From Flavobacterium terrigena (GTDB lineage: Bacteria; Bacteroidota; Bacteroidia; Flavobacteriales; Flavobacteriaceae), in contig NZ_FNYA01000002.1 in the NCBI RefSeq assembly GCF_900108955.1, positions 663,239 to 727,238 on the forward strand: DNA of 64,000 nucleotides, given 5' to 3'. A model generated the notes under the pieces. The model was not told the DNA's origin and ran no database searches. It worked only from the letters and a program-made list of their open reading frames with translations. Position numbers and translations under genes: made by a program. Below are positions 24,437 to 32,082 of this stretch, in pieces. Position 1 is the stretch's first letter. The number at the start of each line of letters is the position of its first letter.

Positions 24437-25120
24437 ATGAATCAAAAAACAATCGCATTTGATGCAGACGACACGCTTTGGCACAACGAACCTTATTTCG
24501 ATGAGGCACAAGCAAAATTTTGCGAATTGTTTCAAGATTTTGCTTCTAAACAAGAGATTTTACAGACTATTCTAAATCATCAGGTTAGAAATTTACCTTT
24601 GTATGGCTTTGGAATTAAAGCATTTACATTATCCATGATTGAGTCGGCGTTAGAATTAACTAACCATCAAATTAATGGAACTGTAATTGAAAAAATAGTT
24701 GCTATTGGTAAAGATTTATTGCAAAAACCAGTAGAATTATTACCCAACGTTACTGAAACTTTAGAAGAACTAAAAGGCAAATATAAATTGGTTGTAGCAA
24801 CAAAAGGCGACTTAAAAGACCAACATAGAAAATTACACGATTCTGGTTTAGGGCCATATTTTCACCATATTGAAGTGATGAGCGATAAAACAGATTTGGA
24901 TTACACCAAAATGCTAAATCGTTTAGAATGTGAGCCAAAAGATTTCATCATGATTGGAAATTCATTAAAATCTGATGTGTTACCAGTTTTAAATATTGGC
25001 GGAATTGGAATTCATATTCCGTATCACACGACTTGGGAATACGAAAAAATTGATTTTGAAATTCAACACGAAAATTTTAAATCGATTTCGAACTTAACGG
25101 AACTTTTTGAGATTTTATAG
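24437..25120 (+). CDS. HAD-superfamily phosphatase
   Basis: A 227-residue hydrolase of the haloacid-dehalogenase fold. Motif I is FDADDTLW with nucleophile Asp9 and acid/base Asp11; motif II is VVATKGD; the motif III Lys is probably in MSDKTD; motif IV is IMIGNSLKSDVLP. A helical cap lies between motifs I and II (about 20-105). Family members remove phosphate from nucleotides or sugar phosphates; substrate cannot be read from sequence. It lies between metG (12 bases) and a CAT-like gene (8 bases), so all three may be co-transcribed. Confidence 0.9.
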   Translation: MNQKTIAFDADDTLWHNEPYFDEAQAKFCELFQDFASKQEILQTILNHQVRNLPLYGFGIKAFTLSMIESALELTNHQINGTVIEKIVAIGKDLLQKPVELLPNVTETLEELKGKYKLVVATKGDLKDQHRKLHDSGLGPYFHHIEVMSDKTDLDYTKMLNRLECEPKDFIMIGNSLKSDVLPVLNIGGIGIHIPYHTTWEYEKIDFEIQHENFKSISNLTELFEIL

Positions 25121-25128
25121 TTAAAAGA

Positions 25129-25752
25129 ATGAAGCAAGAACTCGACATATCAACCTGGAACAGAAAAAAGCACTTTGAGTTTTTCTGCAAATTTGAGGAA
25201 CCTTTTTTTGGCACAACCATTCAATTTGATTGTACAAAAGCACATGCCAAAGCCAAAGAATTAGGAGTGAGTTTCTTTGCCTATTACTTACACAAAACTT
25301 TAGTAGCTGCTAATACTATAGAAAATTTTAAATACCGAATTCATGATGGAAAAGTATTTATTTACGACAAAATAAATGTGTCATCAACCATTTTACGTGA
25401 CGATAAAACGTTCGGATTTTCAGAAGTGGAGTTTGATGAAGATTTAAATGTTTTTATTGAAAATTACAATACCGAAGCAATTCGAGTACAAAATACCACA
25501 GGACTTTTCTCAAGAGAACATGGTCAAAATATTATTCATTTTTCAGCCGTACCTTGGATTAATTTTACAAGTATTTCACATTCAAGAAGTTTTACTTTTC
25601 CAGATAGTTGTCCGAAATTTTCTTTTGGAAAAATGACAACTGAAAACAATAAAAAATTCATGTCTATGTCGGTTCACGTGCATCACGGATTGGTTGACGG
25701 CTATCATTTAGGTTTGTTTTTTGAAGAATTTGAAAGATTAATGAATGCATAA
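25129..25752 (+). CDS. Chloramphenicol-acetyltransferase-like acyltransferase
   Basis: A 207-residue protein with the CatA fold: N-terminal DISTWNRKKHFEFF, central DKINVSSTILRDDKTFGFSE in two parts, and the catalytic HVHHGLVDGYHLG (His about 185, form H-H-x-x-x-D-G). Length is close to true CAT (about 215). It is a chromosomal copy in a housekeeping operon and differs from resistance enzymes, so the natural acceptor is probably not chloramphenicol; resistance activity cannot be judged. A terminator follows. Confidence 0.85.
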   Translation: MKQELDISTWNRKKHFEFFCKFEEPFFGTTIQFDCTKAHAKAKELGVSFFAYYLHKTLVAANTIENFKYRIHDGKVFIYDKINVSSTILRDDKTFGFSEVEFDEDLNVFIENYNTEAIRVQNTTGLFSREHGQNIIHFSAVPWINFTSISHSRSFTFPDSCPKFSFGKMTTENNKKFMSMSVHVHHGLVDGYHLGLFFEEFERLMNA

Positions 25753-25756
25753 AAAT

Positions 25757-25789
25757 AAAAAAGAGCAACTTTTCATGTTGCTCTTTTCA
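25757..25789. terminator. Bidirectional terminator after the CAT-like gene
   Basis: AAAAGAGCAAC (25759-25769) pairs with GTTGCTCTTTT (25777-25787) around TTTTCAT, with A- and T-rich flanks serving both converging genes. Confidence 0.85.
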
Positions 25790-25801
25790 TTTAAACACAG
25801 T

Positions 25802-26236
25802 TTAAACTGCATTCAATATTGCTAAAATATCATCTCCAAATTTATCTGCTTTTTGTGGTCCAAAACCTTTAATCTGTTGTAATTCGTCGAGGTTACTTGG
25901 CTTATACATGGCTAAATCTATTAATTCAGAATTGTGACAAATCATATAATTTTTTTGCTGTAATTTTTCTGCTTTCTCCGTTCGCCATTGTTTCAAATAC
26001 ACATAAACTTGTTGATCTTTCACGCTTAAATCTTCAAATGATTTACGTTCCAATCTCGCTGGTTGTGATGTCTCATTTTCTTCATAATGCACAATCAAAG
26101 ACCAATAGTTTTCTGCTTCAACATATTGCGTACTAGATTTCTTAAAAGTTACTGTCGCTAAAAATTCGTTCAACACATTTTGGTCTGCTTCCAACACATC
26201 TGCTTCCAATCCGATAGAAAATACTTTAACTTTCAT
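25802..26236 (-). CDS. HRDC-domain protein
   Basis: A 144-residue protein whose C-terminal half is an HRDC (helicase and RNase D C-terminal) nucleic-acid-binding domain: VYVYLKQWRTEKAEKLQQKN, ELIDLAMYKPSNLDELQQIK and GFGPQKADKFGDDILAIL. The N-terminal part (about 1-65) is beta-rich and unnamed. There is no helicase or nuclease domain. It is encoded 7 bases after the second SSB gene in the same direction, so it probably works with single-stranded DNA; this is inferred from context. Confidence 0.85.
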   Translation of the reverse strand: MKVKVFSIGLEADVLEADQNVLNEFLATVTFKKSSTQYVEAENYWSLIVHYEENETSQPARLERKSFEDLSVKDQQVYVYLKQWRTEKAEKLQQKNYMICHNSELIDLAMYKPSNLDELQQIKGFGPQKADKFGDDILAILNAV

Positions 26237-26243
26237 TGTGAAA

Positions 26244-26567
26244 TTATTTACTTAACAACAAGATTTCATTAATTACAACTTCTGTGATGTAACGTTTCAC
26301 ACCATCTTTATCGTCGTAACTTCTGTGTGTAAGTTTTCCTTCCACAGCAACTTCTTTACCTTTAGTCACATATTTTTCAATAATCTCAGCCGTTTTTCCC
26401 CAAGCGGTTACTCGGTGCCATTCGGTTTTTTCGACTTTATCACCATTGTCTTTGTAATATACTTCGTTTGTAGCAATGGAAATATTTGCTAATTTTTTAC
26501 CTGTCTCTAAATTTTTGATTTCTGGTTCCTGACCAACGTGTCCGATTAATTGTACTGAATTTTTCAT
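26244..26567 (-). CDS. ssb: Single-stranded DNA-binding protein, tail-less copy 2
   Basis: A 107-residue OB-fold SSB: MKNSVQLIGHVGQEPEIKN, ISIATNEVYY, TEWHRVTAWGKTAEIIEKYV, GKEVAVEGKLTHRSY and ITEVVINEILLL are the usual strands. It ends right after the OB fold (LLLSK), so it has no linker and no acidic C-terminal tip. It is about 70% identical by eye to the neighbouring copy at 26613-26939, including the bases around the start codon, so they arose by tandem duplication. It cannot recruit SSB-tip-binding partners and may be a specialised form (competence or stress) next to the HRDC gene. Confidence 0.93.
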   Translation of the reverse strand: MKNSVQLIGHVGQEPEIKNLETGKKLANISIATNEVYYKDNGDKVEKTEWHRVTAWGKTAEIIEKYVTKGKEVAVEGKLTHRSYDDKDGVKRYITEVVINEILLLSK

Positions 26568-26612
26568 AATGGCGTGTAAATTTAATTTTGTGTGTATCTA
26601 TCTTGAATTTTC

Positions 26613-26939
26613 TTATTTATTTCCTCCTAACAACAGAATTTCTGTCGCAATAATTTCGGTTACATATCGTTTGATTCCATCTTTGTCATCATAATTTCTA
26701 TAAGACAATTTTCCTTCAATGGCAATTTCCTTACCTTTTGTCACATACTTTTCAATGATTTCTGCTGTTTTTCCCCAAGCTGTAAATCTGTGCCATTCGG
26801 TTTGTTCTATTTTTTCACCTTTATCATTCGTATAAGAATCATTTGTGGCTAATGTTACATTGGCTACTTTTTTGTCGTTAACTGTTTTAACTTCTGGCTC
26901 CTGCCCTACGTGTCCGATTAATTGTACTCTGTTTTTCAT
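26613..26939 (-). CDS. ssb: Single-stranded DNA-binding protein, tail-less copy 1
   Basis: A 108-residue OB-fold SSB (MKNRVQLIGHVGQEPEVKT, VTLATNDSYT, TEWHRFTAWGKTAEII, KEIAIEGKLSYRNY) ending LLLGGNK with no acidic tip. It lies 45 bases upstream of its paralogue and heads the ssb-ssb-HRDC group. Upstream of both start codons is the same CGCCATT (minus strand). Full-length SSB with a tip is expected elsewhere in the genome. The gap to the divergent gene (26940-27216) holds the forward promoter listed below and nothing else recognisable. Confidence 0.93.
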   Translation of the reverse strand: MKNRVQLIGHVGQEPEVKTVNDKKVANVTLATNDSYTNDKGEKIEQTEWHRFTAWGKTAEIIEKYVTKGKEIAIEGKLSYRNYDDKDGIKRYVTEIIATEILLLGGNK

Positions 26940-27168
26940 AATGGCGTTTATTTAATTGTTTTTAATTTGAATTATGCAATTCGCATTTATCTTAGATTTA
27001 GCCCAAGGAAATGCTCATGTCATGGCGTTTAAAATTTAAATGTTTATAATAATTATTTTTTTGTTTGATGAACTCTTTGTTTCATTTCGACAGTGCAAAG
27101 ATGTGGTGACTTCAAAAGATTATTCGGTTATTATTCATTTAATATCGATTGTAAGTGTTTGTTGTCGT

Positions 27169-27199
27169 TTGTAATTGGTCTATATTTTTACTATATTTG
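27169..27199 (+). promoter_or_regulatory. Promoter of the GNAT-nitrilase operon (TTG-N20-TATATTTG)
   Basis: TTG (27169-27171) and TATATTTG (27192-27199) with a 20-base spacer match the Bacteroidota consensus. The start codon at 27217 follows 17 bases later. It also argues against the longer reading frame from 27175, which would lie inside the promoter. Confidence 0.65.
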
Positions 27200-27216
27200 T
27201 TGTAAACCAACTACAT

Positions 27217-28743
27217 ATGTCAATTACAATAAACAAAGTAGAATTACGAAATTTACAAATTGAAGATTACAAAGAATTAAAAAAATCCATGATTGAATCT
27301 TATCCAGAAATGGTAAATTCATATTGGAAAGAAGAACATATTGAAAAATTATTAGCAGTATTTCCTGAAGGTCAGCTTGTAATTGTAGCCGACGGAGTAG
27401 TTGTTGGTTCTGCTTTATCTATTTTAGTTACGGAAGATTTTGCTTTCAAAACCAAAAACTACAAAGCAATTACAGGAAATTATACGTTTTCAACGCACAA
27501 TCCAAAAGGAGAAGTTTTATACGGGATTGATGTTTTTATCAATCCAAAATACAGAGGTTTACGATTAGGCAGAAGATTATATGACTCTAGAAAAGAATTA
27601 AGTGAGCAATTAAACTTAAAATCTATAATTTTTGCAGGAAGAATTCCAAATTATGGAAAACATGCTTCTGAGTTAAATCCAAAACAATATATCGAAAAAA
27701 TAAAACGAAAAGAACTATATGATCCTGTTTTATCATTCCAATTAAGTAATAATTTTCATGAAGTCCGTGTGTTAAAAAACTACTTAGAAGGCGATGTCGA
27801 ATCACAAGAATATGCTGTTTTATTAGAATGGAATAACGTTTATTACGAAGACAATCCCAGATTGATTAATACAGAAAAAAGTATTGTTCGATTAGGCTTA
27901 ATTCAGTGGCAAATGCGCTCCTTAGGAAATATAGAAGCGTTATTTGAACAAGCGGAATTTTTCATTGACGCTGTATCAGGCTATGGAAGTGATTTTGCTT
28001 TATTTCCAGAACTGTTTACAGCGCCGTTAATGGCCGATTACAACCATCTTTCCGAAGCAGAAGCGATAAAAGAATTGGCCCGACATACCGATGCTGTAAA
28101 AAAGAAATTTCAAGAATTTGCAATCTCCTATAACATCAATATTATTACTGGTAGTATGCCTTATTTAGAAGATGGACATGTATATAATGCAGGCTTCTTG
28201 TGTAAGCGCGATGGAACCAATGAAATGTATCGAAAAATTCATATAACTCCAAACGAAATCTTTTATTGGGGAATTACAGGAGGCGATACCATTCAAACTT
28301 TTGATACCGATTGTGGTAAAATTGGAATTGTAATTTGTTATGATGTAGAATTTCCTGAACTTTCAAGATTGATGGCGGATGAAGGAATGAACATCTTATT
28401 TGTTCCATTCTTAACAGATACTCAAAATGGTTATACCCGAGTAAGACATTGTGCACAAGCGCGTGCTATTGAAAACGAATGCTTTGTTGCTATTGCAGGC
28501 TGTGTTGGAAATTTACCAAAAGTAAACAACATGGACATTCAGTTTGCGCAATCGGCAGTTTTTACACCATCCGATTTTGCATTTCCAAGTAACGGAATCA
28601 AAGCTGAAACCACACCAAACACCGAAATGACATTGATTGTAGACGTTGACATTAATCTTTTAAAGGAGTTACATGAACATGGAAGTGTTAGAGCTATGAA
28701 AGATCGTAGACATGATTTGTACCAACTTAAAAAACTAAAATAA
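27217..28743 (+). CDS. Fusion of GNAT acetyltransferase and carbon-nitrogen hydrolase
   Basis: A 508-residue two-domain protein. About residues 1-200 form a GNAT domain: LVIVADGVVVGSAL and GIDVFINPKYRGLRLGRRLYD contain the acetyl-CoA-binding pattern. About 218-500 form a nitrilase-type amidase with all three catalytic residues: Glu in FALFPELFTAP, Lys in YRKIHITP and Cys in GIVICYDVEFPEL. The fusion is known in Bacteroidota and other bacteria; substrates are unproven, possibly an amide made or trimmed in one pathway. I start at 27217 because the upstream 14 residues overlap the promoter. It heads an operon of five genes to 30948 with gaps of 0-3 bases. Confidence 0.9.
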   Translation: MSITINKVELRNLQIEDYKELKKSMIESYPEMVNSYWKEEHIEKLLAVFPEGQLVIVADGVVVGSALSILVTEDFAFKTKNYKAITGNYTFSTHNPKGEVLYGIDVFINPKYRGLRLGRRLYDSRKELSEQLNLKSIIFAGRIPNYGKHASELNPKQYIEKIKRKELYDPVLSFQLSNNFHEVRVLKNYLEGDVESQEYAVLLEWNNVYYEDNPRLINTEKSIVRLGLIQWQMRSLGNIEALFEQAEFFIDAVSGYGSDFALFPELFTAPLMADYNHLSEAEAIKELARHTDAVKKKFQEFAISYNINIITGSMPYLEDGHVYNAGFLCKRDGTNEMYRKIHITPNEIFYWGITGGDTIQTFDTDCGKIGIVICYDVEFPELSRLMADEGMNILFVPFLTDTQNGYTRVRHCAQARAIENECFVAIAGCVGNLPKVNNMDIQFAQSAVFTPSDFAFPSNGIKAETTPNTEMTLIVDVDINLLKELHEHGSVRAMKDRRHDLYQLKKLK

Positions 28744-29220
28744 ATGAAAACACTATTTTTATTTTTAACTTTTTCGACTTTAGTATTTTCTCAAAATACA
28801 CTACAATATAACGACGAAAAAGGTTCGCCAAACGCGACTTTAGAAGACGTGAAATGGCTTGCTGGAAACTGGAAAGGCACATCTCCATTTGGAATTTGTC
28901 AAGAAAACTGGGATACACCAAGCGGAAAAACCATGATGTTTTGCTTTAAAATGTTAAGCGACAACAAAGTTTCTTTTTACGAATTAGGTCATATTATTGA
29001 AAAAGACAAAACCTTATTACTTCAAATCAAACATTTCGGTGGCGATATGAAAGCGTGGGAAACAGGTGAAGTTAGCGAAGATTTCAAGTTTATTAAAATT
29101 GACAAAAACAGAGCTTATTTTGATGGTTTAACTTATGAAAATGTTTCTGCTACTGAAATGAATGTCTACGTGTATTTTGAAGAAAGCAAAGAAGAAGTGA
29201 AATTTACATTTACCAAGTAA
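28744..29220 (+). CDS. DUF6265-type secreted protein
   Basis: A 158-residue protein with a signal peptide (MKTLFLFLTFSTLVFSQ). The mature part, DVKWLAGNWKGTSPFGICQE then WDTPSGKTMMFCFKM, matches the 'W-L-A-G-x-W' start of DUF6265 and similar lipocalin-like domains of about 120 residues. Function unknown; location periplasm or cell surface. The start codon follows the stop of the previous gene with no gap. Confidence 0.75.
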   Translation: MKTLFLFLTFSTLVFSQNTLQYNDEKGSPNATLEDVKWLAGNWKGTSPFGICQENWDTPSGKTMMFCFKMLSDNKVSFYELGHIIEKDKTLLLQIKHFGGDMKAWETGEVSEDFKFIKIDKNRAYFDGLTYENVSATEMNVYVYFEESKEEVKFTFTK

Positions 29221-29221
29221 G

Positions 29222-29758
29222 ATGACTTTAGAAAACTTAAAATTTCCGATTGGGCCATTTGAAATGCCTCAAGAAGTTTCCGCACCTCAATTGAAAAATT
29301 GGATCATAGAAATTGAGCAATTACCTGAAAAATTGGAAGCCATTACATCTTCTATTTCTGTTGAAGAATTAAATTATTTGTACCGACCAAATGGCTGGAG
29401 CATCAAACAAGTGATTCATCATTTGGCCGATAGTCATATTAATAGTTTTATCCGATTTAAATTGGCTTTAACTGAAGAAATTCCAACAATTAAACCTTAT
29501 CAAGAACATTTATGGGCCGAATTAATTGACGGAAAATCCGATGATATTGAAAGTTCTATATTAGTCTTAAAAGGTATTCATACCAAATGGACACTTTTAC
29601 TAAATAGTTTAACTACGGAACAATTAGGACGAAAATATTATCATCCAGAAAACAAAAAAGAACACACGCTAATAGAAGCGATTGCTTTGTATGCTTGGCA
29701 TTGCAACCATCATTTAGCACATATCAAACAAGCATTAGAATATAAAGGAGAATTTTAA
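29222..29758 (+). CDS. YfiT-type DinB-fold thiol transferase
   Basis: A 178-residue four-helix-bundle protein of the DinB/YfiT group: FPIGPF at the start, RPNGWSIKQVIHHLADSHIN (about 58-77) with the first metal His, and YAWHCNHHLAHIKQAL (about 158-173) with the other two. Relatives are called bacillithiol transferases or putative metal-dependent hydrolases. It lies one base after the DUF6265 gene. The thiol used in this organism is not shown by the sequence. Confidence 0.88.
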   Translation: MTLENLKFPIGPFEMPQEVSAPQLKNWIIEIEQLPEKLEAITSSISVEELNYLYRPNGWSIKQVIHHLADSHINSFIRFKLALTEEIPTIKPYQEHLWAELIDGKSDDIESSILVLKGIHTKWTLLLNSLTTEQLGRKYYHPENKKEHTLIEAIALYAWHCNHHLAHIKQALEYKGEF

Positions 29759-29760
29759 TT

Positions 29761-30108
29761 ATGAAGAATTGCTTAGAATGTGGCGATAAAATTGTAGGCC
29801 GAGAAGACAAAAAGTTTTGTAGCGACGGTTGCAGAAATGCCTACAATAATAAAATGAATAAAGATCACACCAATTTGATGCGCAACATCAATAACAAATT
29901 GCGTAAAAACTATAGAATTTTAACCGAATTAAATCCGGAAGGCAAAACCAAAACCACTAAAAATAAATTAATTAGTAAAGGTTTCGATTTCGATTTACTG
30001 ACTTCCGTTTACACAACAAAAACAGGAAATACCTATTATTTTGTGTACGACCAAGGTTATATGGCGATAGAAAATGAAGGATATGTGTTGGTTAAAAAAG
30101 ATAATTAA
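29761..30108 (+). CDS. Small zinc-ribbon protein, unknown function
   Basis: A 115-residue protein beginning MKNCLECGDKIVGREDKKFC, then SDGCRNAYNNK, giving a Cys4 zinc ribbon (Cys4, Cys7, Cys20, Cys24) like those of DUF2116-type proteins. A basic helical segment (RNINNKLRKNYRIL) and a beta-rich end (TGNTYYFVYDQGYMAI) follow. The basic helix next to a zinc ribbon would suit nucleic-acid binding. No known family is clear. Operon position: 2 bases after the YfiT-type gene and 3 before the epimerase-like gene. Confidence 0.7.
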   Translation: MKNCLECGDKIVGREDKKFCSDGCRNAYNNKMNKDHTNLMRNINNKLRKNYRILTELNPEGKTKTTKNKLISKGFDFDLLTSVYTTKTGNTYYFVYDQGYMAIENEGYVLVKKDN

Positions 30109-30111
30109 TAA

Positions 30112-30948
30112 ATGTTAGAAAATAAAAGAATTTCAATATTAGGTTGTGGTTGGTTAGGGTTTCCGTTAGCCAAAAAATTAATTGAATCAGGTTACGAAGT
30201 AAAAGGTTCCACAACTTCTGAAAACAAATTAGACGTTTTACTATCGAATAAAATCGAACCTTATTTAATAGCACTTTCTGAACATGAAATCACTGGAAAT
30301 ATTTCCGAATTTTTAAATGATTCCGAAATTCTAATCATAGATATTCCGCCAGGATTAAGAAAAATTTCGGAGACTACTTCTGAGAAAACGTTTGTAAATA
30401 AAATCAAAACTTTACTTCCATTTATTGAAAATTCTAATATTGAAAAAGTGATTTTTGTGAGTTCGACATCTGTTTATGGTGATTCGGTTTCTATTCCTAC
30501 AGTTACAGAAGAAAGTATTTTACATCCTGATACAGAAAGTGGTAAACAACTTGTTGAAGTTGAAAATATATTCCGAAATAATCGCAATTTTGAAACAACC
30601 ATTATCCGTTTTGGTGGCTTAATCGGCGAAGACCGAAATGCAATAAAAATGCTAACTGGAAAAACCAATGTTGCCAATCCGGAAGCGCCCATAAATTTAA
30701 TTCATCAAGAAGATTGTATTGAAATTATTTGTGAGATGCTGAAACATGACAAAACATGGAATGAAACGTTTAACGCCGTAGCACCCAATCATCCGACAAG
30801 AAAAAACTATTACATACAAAAAGCAATAACTTTAAATTTACCCAAACCAAAATTTTCGGAAACTGAAGCGAATATTGGAAAAATTGTTTCTAGTGAAAAA
30901 TTGGAGACTGTTTTGGGATATGCTTTTAAAAATCCGAAATTAGATTAA
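30112..30948 (+). CDS. NAD(P)-dependent epimerase/reductase-like protein
   Basis: A 278-residue Rossmann-fold protein of the extended SDR group. ISILGCGWLGFPLAKKLIESG (in two parts, residues 8-28) is the dinucleotide loop with G-x-G-x-x-G; IEKVIFVSSTSVYGD (about 111-125) has the Ser and Tyr region of YeeZ-type proteins, but the Lys of the classical Y-x-x-x-K is not obvious. Later TIIRFGGLIGEDRN and INLIHQEDC are typical. Probable sugar-nucleotide or unknown reductase. Last gene of the operon from 27217; its end overlaps the convergent GHMP kinase by 9 bases. Confidence 0.82.
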   Translation: MLENKRISILGCGWLGFPLAKKLIESGYEVKGSTTSENKLDVLLSNKIEPYLIALSEHEITGNISEFLNDSEILIIDIPPGLRKISETTSEKTFVNKIKTLLPFIENSNIEKVIFVSSTSVYGDSVSIPTVTEESILHPDTESGKQLVEVENIFRNNRNFETTIIRFGGLIGEDRNAIKMLTGKTNVANPEAPINLIHQEDCIEIICEMLKHDKTWNETFNAVAPNHPTRKNYYIQKAITLNLPKPKFSETEANIGKIVSSEKLETVLGYAFKNPKLD

Positions 30949-31860
30949 TATCATTTCCTCATACGTCAAAATAGTTTCATAACCTTTTGAAATGAAATAT
31001 TGGGTTGGATTTTCTTTAGAAAGTACCATTACAAAATCGCCGCCCCAAGCGCCTAAACTTTTTATAGTGCCTTTGAAATCGTGAAATAAACGTTCCTTTA
31101 TGGTTTCTATTTCTAAAATATCGCTTAAAATAATTTCGTGATGATGTAATAAATCGGTTGTGGTTTGTAAACTTGGTGAAAGCACTACTCTATTCGTAAT
31201 TTCAGAAATGGTTGCGGTTTTGTTCGTTAGAAATTGTTGTTTGTTCATGTAATTCTGAATCGCGCGTCGGCTATTTTGCTTCTGATTCAAATAAACAAAA
31301 TAAATATTTTCTGTGTAATCTGGAGTGAAATCAACCACCTCAACAATTGGTTTTTCTTCCGCATCTAACTGATACGTAATCGCCGAATTATGTTGCGCGC
31401 AAGCAATGTCATAACCGCTTCCGCCAAAACTTTTTCGTAGTAATTCGAAGGCATCAATCTCTAACCATTGTGCAATATTGTTGATTAATGTCGATGATGT
31501 TCCTAAACCCCAATTTCTTGGAAAGGTCAATTCTGTTTCAATTTTAAAACCTGTTTCCGAAGCCAAAAACTCAGGGTTTTGAATATTCGCTTGATGTAAA
31601 ATTTCAACTAAAGTATGTTTTATAGGATGCTCTTCTTCAAAGTCTTTTCCAGCAATAATTTCATCAAAAGTCAGTTCGGTTTCAAACCAAATACTTTTAT
31701 CGGCATCCAAACTTTTCCAAATTATTTTTTTTTCTACAATTGTCGAAACTTCTAACGATTGCCCAAATTTTGTAGGCAACGCTAAAGCTTTTGCGCCATT
31801 TAAAACCAAATATTCTCCAGTGATTAGGAGTTTTCCGTTAGAGTAGAATGTATTTTTCAT
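30940..31860 (-). CDS. GYDIA-family GHMP kinase (mevalonate pathway)
   Basis: A 306-residue small-molecule kinase. SNGKLLITGEYLVLNGAKAL is the N-terminal GHMP signature, FPRNWGLGTSSTLINNIA is the phosphate-binding loop (PxxxGLGxSS), and SGGSGYDIACAQHNSAI holds the G-Y-D-I-A motif that names the family. The C-terminal GAWGGDFVMVL is the third GHMP motif. Its neighbour at 32083-33384 is HMG-CoA reductase, so it most likely phosphorylates mevalonate or phosphomevalonate. I begin at the ATG at 31860; an in-frame GTG 12 bases upstream lies in an intergenic repeat. Confidence 0.9.
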   Translation of the reverse strand: MKNTFYSNGKLLITGEYLVLNGAKALALPTKFGQSLEVSTIVEKKIIWKSLDADKSIWFETELTFDEIIAGKDFEEEHPIKHTLVEILHQANIQNPEFLASETGFKIETELTFPRNWGLGTSSTLINNIAQWLEIDAFELLRKSFGGSGYDIACAQHNSAITYQLDAEEKPIVEVVDFTPDYTENIYFVYLNQKQNSRRAIQNYMNKQQFLTNKTATISEITNRVVLSPSLQTTTDLLHHHEIILSDILEIETIKERLFHDFKGTIKSLGAWGGDFVMVLSKENPTQYFISKGYETILTYEEMILI

Positions 31861-31863
31861 ATA

Positions 31864-32075
31864 TTTTGCCACGAAGGCACTAAGGCGCTAAGTTTTTTTT
31901 GCTTTTGTTTGTGTTAATTGGCACGCTGATTTAACAGATGCTTCGCAACGCTGATTTTTTTGTTTGCTTGTTTTGGCACGCAGATTTAAAGGATTTGAAA
32001 GGATTTTTTTATTCAAAAACACTTCAACTCCGCTCAATGTGACAATGAGTATAACTGAACACTAAAAACTGAACA
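31864..32075. repeat. Composite of intergenic repeat units
   Basis: This gap has no gene but several GC-richer units: GCCACGAAGGCACTAAGGCG with CTAAGTTTTTT (from 31868), GGCACGCTGATTTAACAGAT with GCTTCGCAACGCTGATTTTT (from 31920), GGCACGCAGATTTAAAGG with ATTTGAAAGGATTTTT (from 31976) and ACTGAACACTAAAAACTGAA with CACTGATTAC (near 32055). The GGCACGC-x-GATTT word is repeated within the gap and related words occur near 22340 and 60112. Confidence 0.55.
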
Positions 32076-32082
32076 CTGATTA

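Noticed and set aside
25129..25752. A chloramphenicol resistance gene on a mobile element
   Set aside because: It is embedded in a core operon with metG and has no mobile-element signs; CAT-like chromosomal acyltransferases are common.
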